Assembly: GCF_016908935.1 (NCBI RefSeq)
Contig: NZ_JAFBEV010000020.1
Span: 1-58,640 of the forward strand
Source: Sporolactobacillus spathodeae
GTDB lineage: Bacteria; Bacillota; Bacilli; Bacillales; Sporolactobacillaceae
Direction: 5' to 3'
DNA: 58,640 bases
Below, piece after piece: positions 46,556-55,514 of this stretch. Under the pieces are notes generated by a model, which saw only the letters and a program-made list of their open reading frames with translations, was not told where the DNA came from and did no database searches. Both the position numbers and the translations under genes were made by a program. Each line of letters opens with the position of its first letter. Position 1 is the first letter of the stretch.

Positions 46556-46571
46556 GGTAGTGAAGTTAGGG

Positions 46572-46597
46572 AAAAACGCCGTTCAGGCGTTTTTTTT
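46572..46597. terminator. Second terminator hairpin
   Basis: AAAAACGCC, loop GTTCA, GGCGTTTTTTTT. It follows the first by 16 bp. Confidence 0.7.
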
Positions 46598-46629
46598 GCA
46601 TTCTGTAGTATAGCATCTGTAACAACTAA

Positions 46630-46663
46630 GGCTCAGCCATGTCCTTAGGACATTGGCTGAGCC
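46630..46663 (-). terminator. Hairpin at the end of the aminopeptidase transcript
   Basis: GGCTCAGCCATGTCC and GGACATTGGCTGAGCC pair over 15 bp with one bulged base. It lies 28 bp past the pepS stop. No T-run follows on the - strand, so it may act as a 3' end stabiliser rather than a true terminator. Confidence 0.5.
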
Positions 46664-46691
46664 AAGTTTTTCTAATCGCTGTATCAAAGAG

Positions 46692-47924
46692 TCAAATCGC
46701 CCAATCGCCGTTGCGGAAAATGGCGATGCGCGCACCAGAAGGCAGTTCGCCGTCGATTTCCAGCTCAGCGGAACCGACCATGAAATCGACATGGGTCGTG
46801 CTCGAGTTCGCTCCTTTTTCCTTCAGTTCTGCTTCGCTCATTTGTCGTCCGCCGCGGTAATTGAACGGATAGGAAGCGCCAATCGCCAAATGGCAGGAGG
46901 CGTTTTCGTCGAAGAGGGTGTTATAGAAAATTAAATGGGTTTCAGAAATCGGCGAATGAAAAGGAACGAGCGAGACTTCACCGAGAAAATGTGAGCCTTC
47001 GTCTGTCTCGATGATCTGTTTCAATGTCTCGTAGCCCTGTTCCGCCTGATAATCAATAATCCGTCCATCTTTAAAGGTAACCGAGAAATGGTCGATTAAA
47101 TTGCCGGCGTAATTCAGGGGTTTTGTGCTAGCTACTGTACCGTTGACACCGGTCGCCAGCGGCATCGTGAAAATTTCCTCTGTTGGAATGTTCGGCTGAA
47201 ACGGGACGCCTTGACTATTGGTCATGCCGCCGCCGACCCAGAGATGTTCCGCCGGCAGCTCAAGCGACAAATCGGTGCCTGGTGCGCGGTAGTGCAACGC
47301 TTTGAAACGTTTTTCATTGAAATAGTTCAGCTTTTCTGAGAGATTATCGCGATGCTTCTGCCAGGCTACCGATGGATCGTCCTGGTTGGTACGGGTGATG
47401 GTGAAAATTTGTTGCCAAAGTGCTTCGATACGTTCGTCTTCTGGCAGATCAGGGAAAATTTTTGCTGCCCAAGCTTCGGTCGGCACAGACACGATTGTCC
47501 AGCTGACCACAGCGCCAATTTTGGCATCCATGAATTTTTTGTTGGCAGTCGCATTGGTTTTCTGCCAGGTCGCAATCCGCGCTGGATCAATACCTTTTAG
47601 CAGTTCGGGATTCGGCGAGTAAATATAGAGAAAGGCAGCGTTGGCGTCGACCAATTCCTGATAGGTTTGCTTCTGCCAGTTTGGATAGGTTTCGAATGCA
47701 GCGTCCGGCGCGCTTTCGAAACGAATGCGGGTCGTCGGTTCATCGGACCATTCGACGAACACATTTTTTGCGCCAGCCTCATAGGCTTTTTTCACTGCCA
47801 GTCGAACAAATTCAGGGGATTCAATTGGCGCGAAGATCATGACATCCTGATTTTTTTGAACATTTAAACCGAATTGAATCGCAATCGATGCATAATTATC
47901 CAATAATTTTTTGAAATTTTCCAA
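46692..47924 (-). CDS. pepS: Aminopeptidase, M29 family (PepS/AmpS)
   Basis: A 410-residue M29 metallo-aminopeptidase, cytosolic, removing N-terminal residues from peptides. Family blocks include the N-terminal YASIAIQFGLNVQKNQDVMI, the metal-ligand region ELPAEHLWVGGG, NIPTEEIFTMPL and EGSHFLGEVSLVPF, and near the C-terminus THVDFMVGS. Metal-binding Glu and His residues appear intact. Length matches PepS. Alone on this strand; hairpins separate it from the MCP. Confidence 0.92.
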   Translation of the reverse strand: MENFKKLLDNYASIAIQFGLNVQKNQDVMIFAPIESPEFVRLAVKKAYEAGAKNVFVEWSDEPTTRIRFESAPDAAFETYPNWQKQTYQELVDANAAFLYIYSPNPELLKGIDPARIATWQKTNATANKKFMDAKIGAVVSWTIVSVPTEAWAAKIFPDLPEDERIEALWQQIFTITRTNQDDPSVAWQKHRDNLSEKLNYFNEKRFKALHYRAPGTDLSLELPAEHLWVGGGMTNSQGVPFQPNIPTEEIFTMPLATGVNGTVASTKPLNYAGNLIDHFSVTFKDGRIIDYQAEQGYETLKQIIETDEGSHFLGEVSLVPFHSPISETHLIFYNTLFDENASCHLAIGASYPFNYRGGRQMSEAELKEKGANSSTTHVDFMVGSAELEIDGELPSGARIAIFRNGDWAI

Positions 47925-48044
47925 ACTAAAGCCTCCAAATCAAACGTATAGGATTTTCCCTCATTGTAGCACAAAAAAATGGGCGAACGTCATCATTAGA
48001 TGCGCATAGGATGATAGGGATAAAATTTGGGAGGTGATGGGATC

Positions 48045-48143
48045 ATGGGTGCTGAAGCAGGTTTCGGCCTCAATTCAGGATTCGCACTAGTCGTTGTTTT
48101 ATTCATTTTGCTGATCATCATCGGCGCGTCTTGTATTTATTAA
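48045..48143 (+). CDS. YjcZ-family spore membrane peptide (32 aa)
   Basis: A 32-residue protein with a Gly-rich N-terminus and one hydrophobic helix (GFALVVVLFILLIIIGASC). This is the hallmark of the short YjcZ family found in spore-formers, often many copies per genome. A very strong GGGAGGTGAT lies eight bases upstream. It supports a sporulating Bacillales host. Confidence 0.85.
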   Translation: MGAEAGFGLNSGFALVVVLFILLIIIGASCIY

Positions 48144-48257
48144 AAAAAACCGTTTGAATCTCATGCTGTTTTTATCCCAAAGTGACAAGGAACAGGTATA
48201 GAGTGCGATTTCTGCGCGAAAAATGAGCCCGTTCAATAATCGGATTAAGCAGACCAT

Positions 48258-48296
48258 GAAAAAAAACAGGCTGGATTCAAGCATCCTGCCTGCTTT
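48258..48296 (-). terminator. Terminator of the rsgA-GNAT transcript
   Basis: On the - strand CAGGCAGGAT, loop GCTTGA, ATCCAGCCTG, then eight T. The stem overlaps the GNAT stop codon. Confidence 0.85.
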
Positions 48297-48825
48297 TCGA
48301 TTGAGCACATGAATACACATCGGCCATTATTTGTTTTTTGGCCGTAATCAGTCTCGGGAGCGTCCAATTTGTGCCGTTGGTCATAATTTTCAAAGGAACT
48401 GCGCGCATCTTGGCGGTATGTTGCATCAACGGTTGATTATAGCCGAACGAATGAGCGATGAAACCGCAGCGTTCGTAAAATTGGATCCGGCGCCGCGCAA
48501 GCAAATTTTTTGGCGCTTCGACCTCAAGCAACCAGTCACCGGCCAAGCGCTGCAGCAATTCGTAGAGCATCATTGTGCCGAGACCCTGGCCACGGGTGGA
48601 TGGGTCAACGGCAAAATGCTCGAGAAAATAAAAATCGGAGAAAGTCCAATAGGCGAAAAATCCTGTCAGCTTCTGATCGGTGTTTTGTACTTTTAAAAGA
48701 TGATAATTGGACTGCACGAGCAATTCCCGTGCAGCATTGGCGCTGCGCAGTTCTTCGCTTGGGAAAGAACGCGTCATTAACGCGTAAATTTGATCGAAAT
48801 CATCGCTTGCTGCTTCTCGGAGCAA
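48277..48825 (-). CDS. GNAT family N-acetyltransferase
   Basis: A 182-residue GNAT protein. The acetyl-CoA binding motif A is VDPSTRGQGLGTMML (about residue 72), and motif B is YERCGF. The substrate is unknown. The start is 41 bp after the rsgA-like stop and both are on the - strand, so they probably share a transcript. The C-terminal 30 residues beyond the GNAT fold are not recognised. Confidence 0.85.
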   Translation of the reverse strand: MLREAASDDFDQIYALMTRSFPSEELRSANAARELLVQSNYHLLKVQNTDQKLTGFFAYWTFSDFYFLEHFAVDPSTRGQGLGTMMLYELLQRLAGDWLLEVEAPKNLLARRRIQFYERCGFIAHSFGYNQPLMQHTAKMRAVPLKIMTNGTNWTLPRLITAKKQIMADVYSCAQSKSRQDA

Positions 48826-48866
48826 AACATCACATCCTTAAAATAGTTGATGTTGGCGTATTGAAT

Positions 48867-49925
48867 TCAATGACGCCGCATCTGTTTGCTGATTTTCTTC
48901 CAGCGCTCTTTTTCGGCGGATAAGGCGCGCTTATCGATTTTGCGTTTGAGGAAGGCTTGTTCACGCTGTAATTTCTGATAACTCGTCCAACGTCCGAGAT
49001 CAAGGGCGCCTGATAGGAGCGCTGCTTGAACGGCGCAGCCGGGCTCGCTTTGATGGCTGCAATCGCTAAAATGGCAGTTTTGGGCCAGTTGGTCAATATC
49101 GGCGAAACTTTGGCTGAATGCTCCATCCGAAGCAGTCCAAAGCTGCAATTCGCGCATGCCGGGGGTATCAATGATGATCCCGCCGGACGGGAGTAGAAGG
49201 AGATCACGGCTTGTTGTTGTATGGCGCCCACGTGTGTCACGCTCACGCACCGCATGCACTTTTTGCACCGCTTTCCCGCAGAGCCAATTGGTTAACGTTG
49301 ATTTGCCAGCACCGGATGAGCCGAGGAAAACAGCTGTTTCTCCAGGCTTGAGACAGGCGAGCAGTTCCTCTCGCCCGCGGTTTTGCAACGCACTGACAGC
49401 ATAAATTGGCACACCAAAAGCGACAGATGCTGCTCCTGCGATTTCTTCCGAGAGATCGCCGCATGTATCAGCCTTGCTGAGCACAATCACCGGATTTGCG
49501 CCGCTTTCCCAAGCGGTCGTCAAATAACGTTCGAGTCGGCGCAAATTAAAGTCGCGCCCAGGCGCCATGACGAGGAAGGCGATATCGATATTGGCGGCAA
49601 CAATTTGCTCCTCGGTTGACAAGCCAGCCGCTTTCCGCGAAAAACAACTGTAACGCGGTAGCAACTGTTCGATGATTGCAAATGACCGATCGGGACAAAA
49701 GGTAGCAAGAATCCAGTCGCCGATTGCTGGAAAATCGCTCCGCTGTCTGGCGCTGTGCCGCAGTTTGCCGGATATTTCGGCGCGTACCGGTCCGCTTTCT
49801 GTCATAATTTTATATTGGCCGCGGTATTCAGAGATCACGCGGGCAGGAAATGTTTTTTCAGGAAGGACGGGCAGTGATTGTTTTTGCTGCATCACGGCCC
49901 ATCCATAATTTGTTAGTTGATCCAA
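48867..49925 (-). CDS. rsgA: Ribosome small-subunit-dependent GTPase A (RsgA-like)
   Basis: A 352-residue circularly permuted GTPase that checks late 30S assembly. The permuted order is visible: G4 (SKAD, about residue 152) precedes G1 (GSSGAGKST, about 202) and G3 (DTPG, about 254). An N-terminal OB-fold and a C-terminal zinc site (CHFSDCSH...GC) complete it. The opening NYGW and lack of the usual rsgA neighbours (prpC, prkC, rpe) suggest a second, paralogous copy. Start is TTG 49925, eight bases after GGAGG. A possible attenuator lies upstream. Confidence 0.87.
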   Translation of the reverse strand: MDQLTNYGWAVMQQKQSLPVLPEKTFPARVISEYRGQYKIMTESGPVRAEISGKLRHSARQRSDFPAIGDWILATFCPDRSFAIIEQLLPRYSCFSRKAAGLSTEEQIVAANIDIAFLVMAPGRDFNLRRLERYLTTAWESGANPVIVLSKADTCGDLSEEIAGAASVAFGVPIYAVSALQNRGREELLACLKPGETAVFLGSSGAGKSTLTNWLCGKAVQKVHAVRERDTRGRHTTTSRDLLLLPSGGIIIDTPGMRELQLWTASDGAFSQSFADIDQLAQNCHFSDCSHQSEPGCAVQAALLSGALDLGRWTSYQKLQREQAFLKRKIDKRALSAEKERWKKISKQMRRH

Positions 49926-49968
49926 TTGAGATTCCTCCGGTTAAACGATTTTTGTGTGAAAAGTGCGC

Positions 49969-50101
49969 AAAAAAAAGACCGCCCGCACGGTCCGCTCTCA
50001 CTCTCTAAACGCAAATAAAGAACGGGATCAGTGCCTGCGCGCTGCCCGTCCTTTTTAATCGTTAACCGAAGAAATTCAGTCGTTCGAAGGGGACAGGCAG
50101 C
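49969..50101 (-). promoter_or_regulatory. Possible transcription attenuator before rsgA
   Basis: Reading the - strand, GCTGCCTGTCC (50101-50091) can pair with GGACGGGCAGC (50051-50041) over 11 bp with one G-U. A terminator follows: GACCG, loop, CGGTC and eight T (49992-49969), about 43 bp before the rsgA start. The upstream arm lies within the short leader ORF at 50076-50138. Attenuation is inferred from this layout. No T-box core was found. Confidence 0.5.
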
Positions 50102-50138
50102 ATCCTGCAATCAGCTTGTCTCGATTGGTCATCGTCAT
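50076..50138 (-). CDS. Candidate leader peptide (20 aa)
   Basis: MTMTNRDKLIAGCCLSPSND, with AAAGGGGAGAGG just before the ATG. Adjacent Cys-Cys codons sit exactly in the 5' arm of the hairpin described above, as expected if ribosome position controls folding. The rest of the gap up to 50412 shows no further feature apart from the ykvI ribosome site. Confidence 0.45.
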   Translation of the reverse strand: MTMTNRDKLIAGCCLSPSND

Positions 50139-50412
50139 AATGCCTCTCCCCTTTCAAAATAGAATACTCCTACAGTTTAGAGATTTAGGCGCGAAAAGTA
50201 AAGAGGTTGATCAAAGTAGTTGTTAAAAGAAGTGGTTGTAAAAAAATGAGAAATGGTCGTCGATGTTTCAATCTCAACTTTCATGGGTCGATATCTGTGC
50301 CGCATGATCGAATGCAGGGCTTTTGCACACCAATCTCCGTGAAAGAACGGCATGAGCGGGACAAGCGGCGCATACGATCAGAGGAGCGATTAAACTTTCT
50401 GGAGGCGGGACG

Positions 50413-51450
50413 ATGAATAAGCAAATAAGGATTTTGCAAGTCGCCGCGACCTATATCGGAACCGTTGTCGGCGCCGGCTTCGCCTCCGGACAGGAAATCA
50501 TTCAATTCTTTACGCGATACGGCGAATGGGGGACAATTGGCGCCGTGATCAGCGCGCTTCTGATGGCTTGGATGGGAACAAAAATGATGGTTTACGCCCA
50601 TCGGATTCGGGCTTATTCGTTCAATGAATTGCTGGATCATCTATTTGGCGAGAAAATCGGCAAGGTGATTGAATTATTGCTGTTTCTGATCATCTTTGGG
50701 ATCACAGGCGTGATGCTTGCCGGTTCAGGCGCTGTTTTCCATGAACATTTGGCGGGCGGGCGGCAGACAGGCATGCTGCTCGTCCTATTGGTCAGCAGCT
50801 TTTTCCTGGTGCGCGGTGTGCGCGGTCTGCTTTGGATCAATTCGCTCGTTGTTCCGGCTTTGATTCTCTATGTCAGCTTCACTTTTGCGGCGAATCCTCA
50901 GGCACTTGTGTTTTCTATGCCTGATGCATGGAACAGTCCGAGTTTATTGTCTGCAGTCCGCTATGCCGCGTTCAATTTATTAACTTCGCTTGTGGTGCTT
51001 GTGCCGCTCGCCAATGATATTAACGATGAACGTGTGCTGCGCGTCGGGGGATGGCTCGGCGGTATCGGACTCGGTTTGCTTTTGATCATGGCTCATCTTC
51101 TGCTTTTGGCGCATCCGCAGACGCTCCTCTATGAAATGCCGATGGCTGAGCTCGTCCGACCGCTCGGCACCGCCATGCACGGCGGTTTTGCACTCGTCAT
51201 TTTCGGCGAGATTCTGACCACGTTTGTCGGCAATGTTTTCGGCCTGTCTCGTCAGCTCCACAGCGCTTTCCCTGAGCGGCTGAGTCCGGGCAAAGCGCTG
51301 ATCCTTTTGGTTGTCTTCGCCTACTTGCTTGGACAGGCGGGGTACACGTCCCTAATTAGCACGTTGTATCCGCTCTATGGCACGCTTTGCGCCTTTATTT
51401 TTCTCTATTTATGCTTTGTTCGATTACCGTTTGATCGGAGAGCCACATAG
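50413..51450 (+). CDS. YkvI-like multi-pass membrane transporter
   Basis: A 345-residue protein with about ten hydrophobic helices. The opening QVAATYIGTVVGAGFASGQEIIQFF is the hallmark of the YkvI family, related to APC-type transporters. The substrate is unknown. GGAGGCGG lies upstream of ATG 50413. Single gene with its own terminator. Confidence 0.83.
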   Translation: MNKQIRILQVAATYIGTVVGAGFASGQEIIQFFTRYGEWGTIGAVISALLMAWMGTKMMVYAHRIRAYSFNELLDHLFGEKIGKVIELLLFLIIFGITGVMLAGSGAVFHEHLAGGRQTGMLLVLLVSSFFLVRGVRGLLWINSLVVPALILYVSFTFAANPQALVFSMPDAWNSPSLLSAVRYAAFNLLTSLVVLVPLANDINDERVLRVGGWLGGIGLGLLLIMAHLLLLAHPQTLLYEMPMAELVRPLGTAMHGGFALVIFGEILTTFVGNVFGLSRQLHSAFPERLSPGKALILLVVFAYLLGQAGYTSLISTLYPLYGTLCAFIFLYLCFVRLPFDRRAT

Positions 51451-51478
51451 GAAACGTGTTCAATTAGATAGGAACAAT

Positions 51479-51508
51479 AAGGCGGCGCAGTGAACCGCTT
51501 TTTTTTTT
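51479..51508 (+). terminator. Terminator after the ykvI-like gene
   Basis: AAGGCGG, loop, CCGCTT followed by a run of T. Between it and mntH (51509-51714) I see nothing but the mntH ribosome site. Confidence 0.75.
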
Positions 51509-51714
51509 ATGATCTTTGTGAAAAAGTGTAGCAATCGTTAGCACTCATTGGAAAAATTTAAATGACTGGAAATATATTTTTTTCATTGGAGAGCCGATTA
51601 CGGTGAGAAATTTGTTTTCTTACGGTTGAAAAAGTGGGCAAAATATCGTAAGTTAATAACAGAGTATGTTGTACGTAGGAAACAAATGTTCATAAAGAGA
51701 ATGGAGAGGATGTA

Positions 51715-53055
51715 ATGTCTGATCGGCAGAGCGGCCGAATGCACGTGCCACTGGCAAGCGAAGCAGCCGAGGGTGGTCCGGAACCGGCGGCGCTCAGAAC
51801 GAAGAAAGAAGCCAGTCAGTCGCAATCCTTTCAGGGAGCGCTTGGAACGAAAACAGGTTGGCGGCAGTTTCTGCCATTTATGGGTCCCGCATTTATTGCC
51901 GCGGTCGCTTATATTGACCCCGGAAATTATGCAACGAATATCCAAGCTGGATCTCAGTTTGGTTACAAACTTCTATGGGTTGTCATTGTTTCAAATATTA
52001 TGGCTATCGTCGTGCAAAGTCTTTCGGCAAAACTTGGCATTGCGACATCGCAGAATCTGCCGGAAATGATTCGACAAGAATGGCCAAAAGGTGTGTCGCT
52101 GTTTTACTGGATTCAAGGCGAGATTATGGTGATGGCGACGGATTTGGCTGAATTTATCGGGGCCGCGCTAGGATTTCACCTCGTTTTCGGGTTGCCGATG
52201 ATTCCCTCCGCGCTTCTGACAGCGGTATGCGCGTTGGCGATTCTGATGTTTCAGATCAAGGGGTTTCGGCCGCTGGAAATGGTGATTGCCAGTATGGTGT
52301 TTATCGTTGTGATTGCATTCAGTTGCGAGCTTCTGCTAGCGATGCCGCAATTCTCAGCGCTCGCCAGGGGGCTTGTGCCAACGTTTCAAGGGACGAACAG
52401 TATTTTGCTGGCCGCTGGTATCCTCGGCGCGACCGTGATGCCACACGCGATTTATATGCATTCGGGGCTGACCTGCCGGCGCGTGATTGGGCAGACGCCG
52501 GCGGAACGGAAGAAAATTTATAACTTTGAACTTATCGATATTCTGATTGCGATGATAATCGCTGGAATCATCAACGCGCTGATGCTAACCGTTGCCGGCT
52601 CAACATTTTTTGGCAGGGAAGTGATTGCGGATTTAACGGTGGCGTTTCACGGTTTTGGTCATTACTTAGCGCCAAGCGCCGCGCTGCTTTTCGGTGTCGG
52701 TCTGCTTTCTGCTGGATTGTCCAGTTCATCGGTTGGTACGCTCGCTGGTGATATCATGATGCAGGGTTTTGTGCGCATGCAAATTCCGGTCTTTATTCGC
52801 CGGGTCTGCACAATGTTGCCGCCGATTATTCTGATTCTCTCCGGAGCGAATGCGACGAAGGCACTTGTTTTGAGCCAGGTTATCCTTTCTTTCGGTATTG
52901 GTCTGGCGATTATTCCGCTGATTCTTTTTACAAGCAATAAGCGAATCATGCGTAATCTCGTCAATCACAAAATAACAACAGCCGTTTCATGGCTGATTAC
53001 ACTCGTTGTTGTTCTGCTAAATATTTTCCTGCTTATCCAAACCTTTGCCGGTTAA
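51715..53055 (+). CDS. mntH: Nramp-family Mn(II)/H+ symporter MntH
   Basis: A 446-residue, 11-12 helix metal importer. The metal-site motif in helix 1 is intact (AYIDPGNYATN, around residue 66) as is MPH in helix 6 (VMPHAIYMHS). A hydrophilic N-terminal extension of about 55 residues precedes helix 1 and is longer than usual. GGAGAGGATGTA precedes the ATG. No MntR-type box was recognised upstream. Confidence 0.92.
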   Translation: MSDRQSGRMHVPLASEAAEGGPEPAALRTKKEASQSQSFQGALGTKTGWRQFLPFMGPAFIAAVAYIDPGNYATNIQAGSQFGYKLLWVVIVSNIMAIVVQSLSAKLGIATSQNLPEMIRQEWPKGVSLFYWIQGEIMVMATDLAEFIGAALGFHLVFGLPMIPSALLTAVCALAILMFQIKGFRPLEMVIASMVFIVVIAFSCELLLAMPQFSALARGLVPTFQGTNSILLAAGILGATVMPHAIYMHSGLTCRRVIGQTPAERKKIYNFELIDILIAMIIAGIINALMLTVAGSTFFGREVIADLTVAFHGFGHYLAPSAALLFGVGLLSAGLSSSSVGTLAGDIMMQGFVRMQIPVFIRRVCTMLPPIILILSGANATKALVLSQVILSFGIGLAIIPLILFTSNKRIMRNLVNHKITTAVSWLITLVVVLLNIFLLIQTFAG

Positions 53056-53077
53056 TCTACCGGAATACATACCAAAG

Positions 53078-53100
53078 CCCGCGGCTTGCGGGTATTTTTA
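53078..53100 (+). terminator. Terminator of mntH
   Basis: CCCGC, loop GGCTT, GCGGG, TATTTTTA. Confidence 0.7.
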
Positions 53101-53278
53101 TTTGCAAAAACTTGTCATTCTATGCGAAGAGCGCTCGAACCGCCGCATTGCGCTCAATCCAGCCCCCATGGCCTGAAAGGGCGACAGTTTATTCGTCTGC
53201 GTGAGCAGTCTCCTAGAACGCTTGCGAACCAGAATTTATTGTCGCCTTTAGCTGGCTTTTTTTCTGTTTTAATTTAAT

Positions 53279-53331
53279 TGTAAGCGGTTGCTAAATGTTC
53301 ATTAAAGTGCTATATTGTTCATAAAGAACAA
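53279..53331 (+). promoter_or_regulatory. Promoter, cre-like site and operator of the lacR-like gene
   Basis: -35 TTGCTA (53288-53293), 17 bp spacer, -10 TATATT (53311-53316, extended by TGC). A cre-like TGTAAGCGGTTGCT (53279-53292) overlaps the -35. A perfect inverted repeat TTGTTC-ATAAA-GAACAA (53315-53331) covers the -10 to start region, suiting autoregulation by the DeoR protein. The remaining 53101-53278 shows nothing. Confidence 0.6.
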
Positions 53332-53380
53332 ATGAGAAAAATAATGAAAAGAACAAGTAAACATTGAGGGGTGAACACTA

Positions 53381-54136
53381 TTGATTCTAAAGGAGGAACG
53401 CTATCAACAAATCATCAAGATGGTTAACGAAAAAGAAACGGTGACGGTCAATGCATTGGCCGATAAGCTTGGTGTTGCAAAGATGACGATCCGCCGCGAT
53501 TTGGATGATTTAGAACGCAGAAGAATACTCTTGCGCATCCATGGCGGCGCGCAGAAAATTAGCTCGCCCTATAAAGAACTGTCGCATAACCAAAAACGAA
53601 GCCTTCATGTCAGTGAAAAACAGCATATTGCACAAAAATGCGCCGCACTCATTCATGAAGATGAAAATGTGTTTCTTGGACCGGGCACGACAAACGAGAT
53701 GATTTTTGATTATCTCGATCATATTCAGCATTTGGATATTGTCACCAACGCGATGACAATATTCGAGCGGTTTAAAGAGGATAGTCGTTTTGATTTGCTC
53801 TTGATTGGTGGTAGGTATCGTCGGCGCTCCGGTACGTGTATCGGCTATTTTGCCAATAAACTGTTGAATGAAATCAAAGTGAGCAAGGCTTTTATTGGTA
53901 CAAACGGGATCAGCGGCTCATTTGTCACAACGGCGAACGAAGAGGAAGGCAATGGGCAACAAGTGATTTTAAATAATGCGGCTGAGCGTTATGTTGTTGC
54001 GGATCACAGCAAGATTGGCGTTGAAGCCTTTTACCGGTTCTACGAAGTTGAGCGATTGACAGCGATTATTACGGATCCAGGAATCGATCAAGGCATTGTC
54101 GACGAATACAGAAAAATGACCCGGCTAATTTATTAG
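53381..54136 (+). CDS. DeoR/LacR-family transcriptional regulator
   Basis: A 251-residue repressor. N-terminal winged helix: ALADKLGVAKMTIRRDLDDLERR (about 25-47), then the HGGA hinge. The C-terminal DeoRC sugar-phosphate domain has LGPGTTNEMI and AFIGTNGIS. The TTG start at 53381 follows GAGGGGTG. The LacC-type kinase follows on the same strand, so a sugar phosphate of the tagatose pathway is a likely effector. A paralogue lies at 55515-56264. Confidence 0.9.
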   Translation: MILKEERYQQIIKMVNEKETVTVNALADKLGVAKMTIRRDLDDLERRRILLRIHGGAQKISSPYKELSHNQKRSLHVSEKQHIAQKCAALIHEDENVFLGPGTTNEMIFDYLDHIQHLDIVTNAMTIFERFKEDSRFDLLLIGGRYRRRSGTCIGYFANKLLNEIKVSKAFIGTNGISGSFVTTANEEEGNGQQVILNNAAERYVVADHSKIGVEAFYRFYEVERLTAIITDPGIDQGIVDEYRKMTRLIY

Positions 54137-54186
54137 CCGCAGGGATCTGGATCCCGAGACACGTGCCAAAGCAATTCTCTAATAGG

Positions 54187-54262
54187 TAAAGATTGTATAA
54201 GATTTTGCATAAAAATGCAGCGCAGGTGCGAGACGCCCGCGGCAAGCGAGCAGCCGAAACGT
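54187..54262. repeat. Dispersed intergenic element, copy 3
   Basis: Closely matches 44161-44236, with TGTATAAGATTTTGC and GCGAGACGCCCGCGGCAAGC in common. It sits between the lacR-like and lacC-like genes. Confidence 0.65.
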
Positions 54263-54316
54263 AATTTTTGGCTTCGTCAAATTTTTCTTATAAAAATTAA
54301 CAGAGGGTGTATAGCG

Positions 54317-55261
54317 ATGATCGTAACGTTGACTTTGAATCCGGCAATTGATATGAATTACAGACTGGATCACCTGGTAATCGACCAGGTGAATCGCTGT
54401 GATAAAGTGATTAAGACCGCGGGTGGTAAAGGGCTGAATGTCACGCGTGTCTTAAAATGCGCGGGCGAACCGGTTCTTGCGACAGGATTTCTCGGCGGAA
54501 AAACCGGTGAATTTATTCAAGAAGAACTGAATGAATCAGCCATTGAAAATAATTTTGTGCCGATCTCCGGTCGCACACGCCATTGCCTGGCGCTGATGCA
54601 TGAAGGTAACCAGACTGAAATTTTGGAAAGCGGACCGGAAATCACGGCTGATGAAGCGTCTGCTTTCTTACGTCATTTTGAAAAATTACTTGATCAGGCA
54701 GATGTTTTTACCGCTTCCGGCAGTGTGCCGAAAGGACTCCAACCGGATTTTTATGCAAAATTAATTCGTTTGGCAAAGAAAAAGAATAAAAAATTTCTGC
54801 TGGATACAAGCGGTGAGAGTCTCTTGGCTGGAATCGAAGCTGGGCCGACCTTGATCAAGCCGAATGAATTTGAATTGGCTGGATGGATCGGTCATGAGCT
54901 GTCTACTGATGAAGCGATTATCGACGCGGCCTTTAAACTTTCTGAAAAAGGAATCGACTATGTTGTGGTGTCACTAGGTGCAAGGGGAGCAATTGCTTGC
55001 GTGAATGGAACGGCTTATCAAGTCACCTTGCCAAAAGTGAAGGCAGTAAATCCGGTTGGATCCGGTGATTCGATGCTTGCCGGACTTGCCCTAGGGATCA
55101 GCAACGGATATTCGGCAGAAAAAACATTGGCTTATGGCGCATGCTTCGGGACACTGAACGCGATGGAGGACCGAACTGGATTTATTGATAAGGACAAAAT
55201 TGATCAAATGGTGGCGCAAATCAAGGTTTCCAAAATTGCAATTGGGACAACGCGTCACTGA
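54317..55261 (+). CDS. lacC: Tagatose-6-phosphate kinase (LacC), PfkB family
   Basis: A 314-residue sugar-phosphate kinase that should turn tagatose 6-phosphate into tagatose 1,6-bisphosphate. LTLNPAIDMNYRL, KTAGGKGLNVTRVL and the catalytic NPVGSGDSMLAGLALG (Asp about residue 254) are typical of LacC; FruK (1-phosphofructokinase) is the alternative. The frame opens at 54215, but ATG 54317 is preceded by AGAGGGTG and fits the family start. The nearby galactitol PTS favours a tagatose route. Confidence 0.82.
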   Translation: MIVTLTLNPAIDMNYRLDHLVIDQVNRCDKVIKTAGGKGLNVTRVLKCAGEPVLATGFLGGKTGEFIQEELNESAIENNFVPISGRTRHCLALMHEGNQTEILESGPEITADEASAFLRHFEKLLDQADVFTASGSVPKGLQPDFYAKLIRLAKKKNKKFLLDTSGESLLAGIEAGPTLIKPNEFELAGWIGHELSTDEAIIDAAFKLSEKGIDYVVVSLGARGAIACVNGTAYQVTLPKVKAVNPVGSGDSMLAGLALGISNGYSAEKTLAYGACFGTLNAMEDRTGFIDKDKIDQMVAQIKVSKIAIGTTRH

Positions 55262-55387
55262 TTGAACCAGCCTCCGATGCTCCGACACACCATTCGAATT
55301 GCCGCTTTACCAATTCATGGCTGATTTAAGGCGCAACCACTTAAAAATTCAGGTATTAAATAGAACGACGCTTTTGATCACAATATA

Positions 55388-55434
55388 AAAAAGGAGCAAG
55401 GCATCTATTAATTGTAGCTGTCTCGTTCCTTTTT
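55388..55434. terminator. Terminator between lacC and the second DeoR gene
   Basis: AAAAAAGGAGCAAGGCA and TGTCTCGTTCCTTTTTT pair with one mismatch and two G-U pairs; it can serve both convergent genes. Confidence 0.65.
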
Positions 55435-55514
55435 TCTACCCTTATACGTTTTTCAGTGGGTTGGCCGTGACAAACGAGCGACCGAAAATCCTATTTCTCT
55501 TTTAGGCTGCACGT

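Noticed and set aside
49969-50190. T-box riboswitch before rsgA.
   Set aside because: AGAGTGAGAGCGGACCG only loosely recalls the T-box core, and no specifier stem or AGTA/GGTGG elements were found.
51538-51550. CIRCE element (TTAGCACTC) upstream of mntH.
   Set aside because: Only one half-site is present; the inverted GAGTGCTAA is missing.
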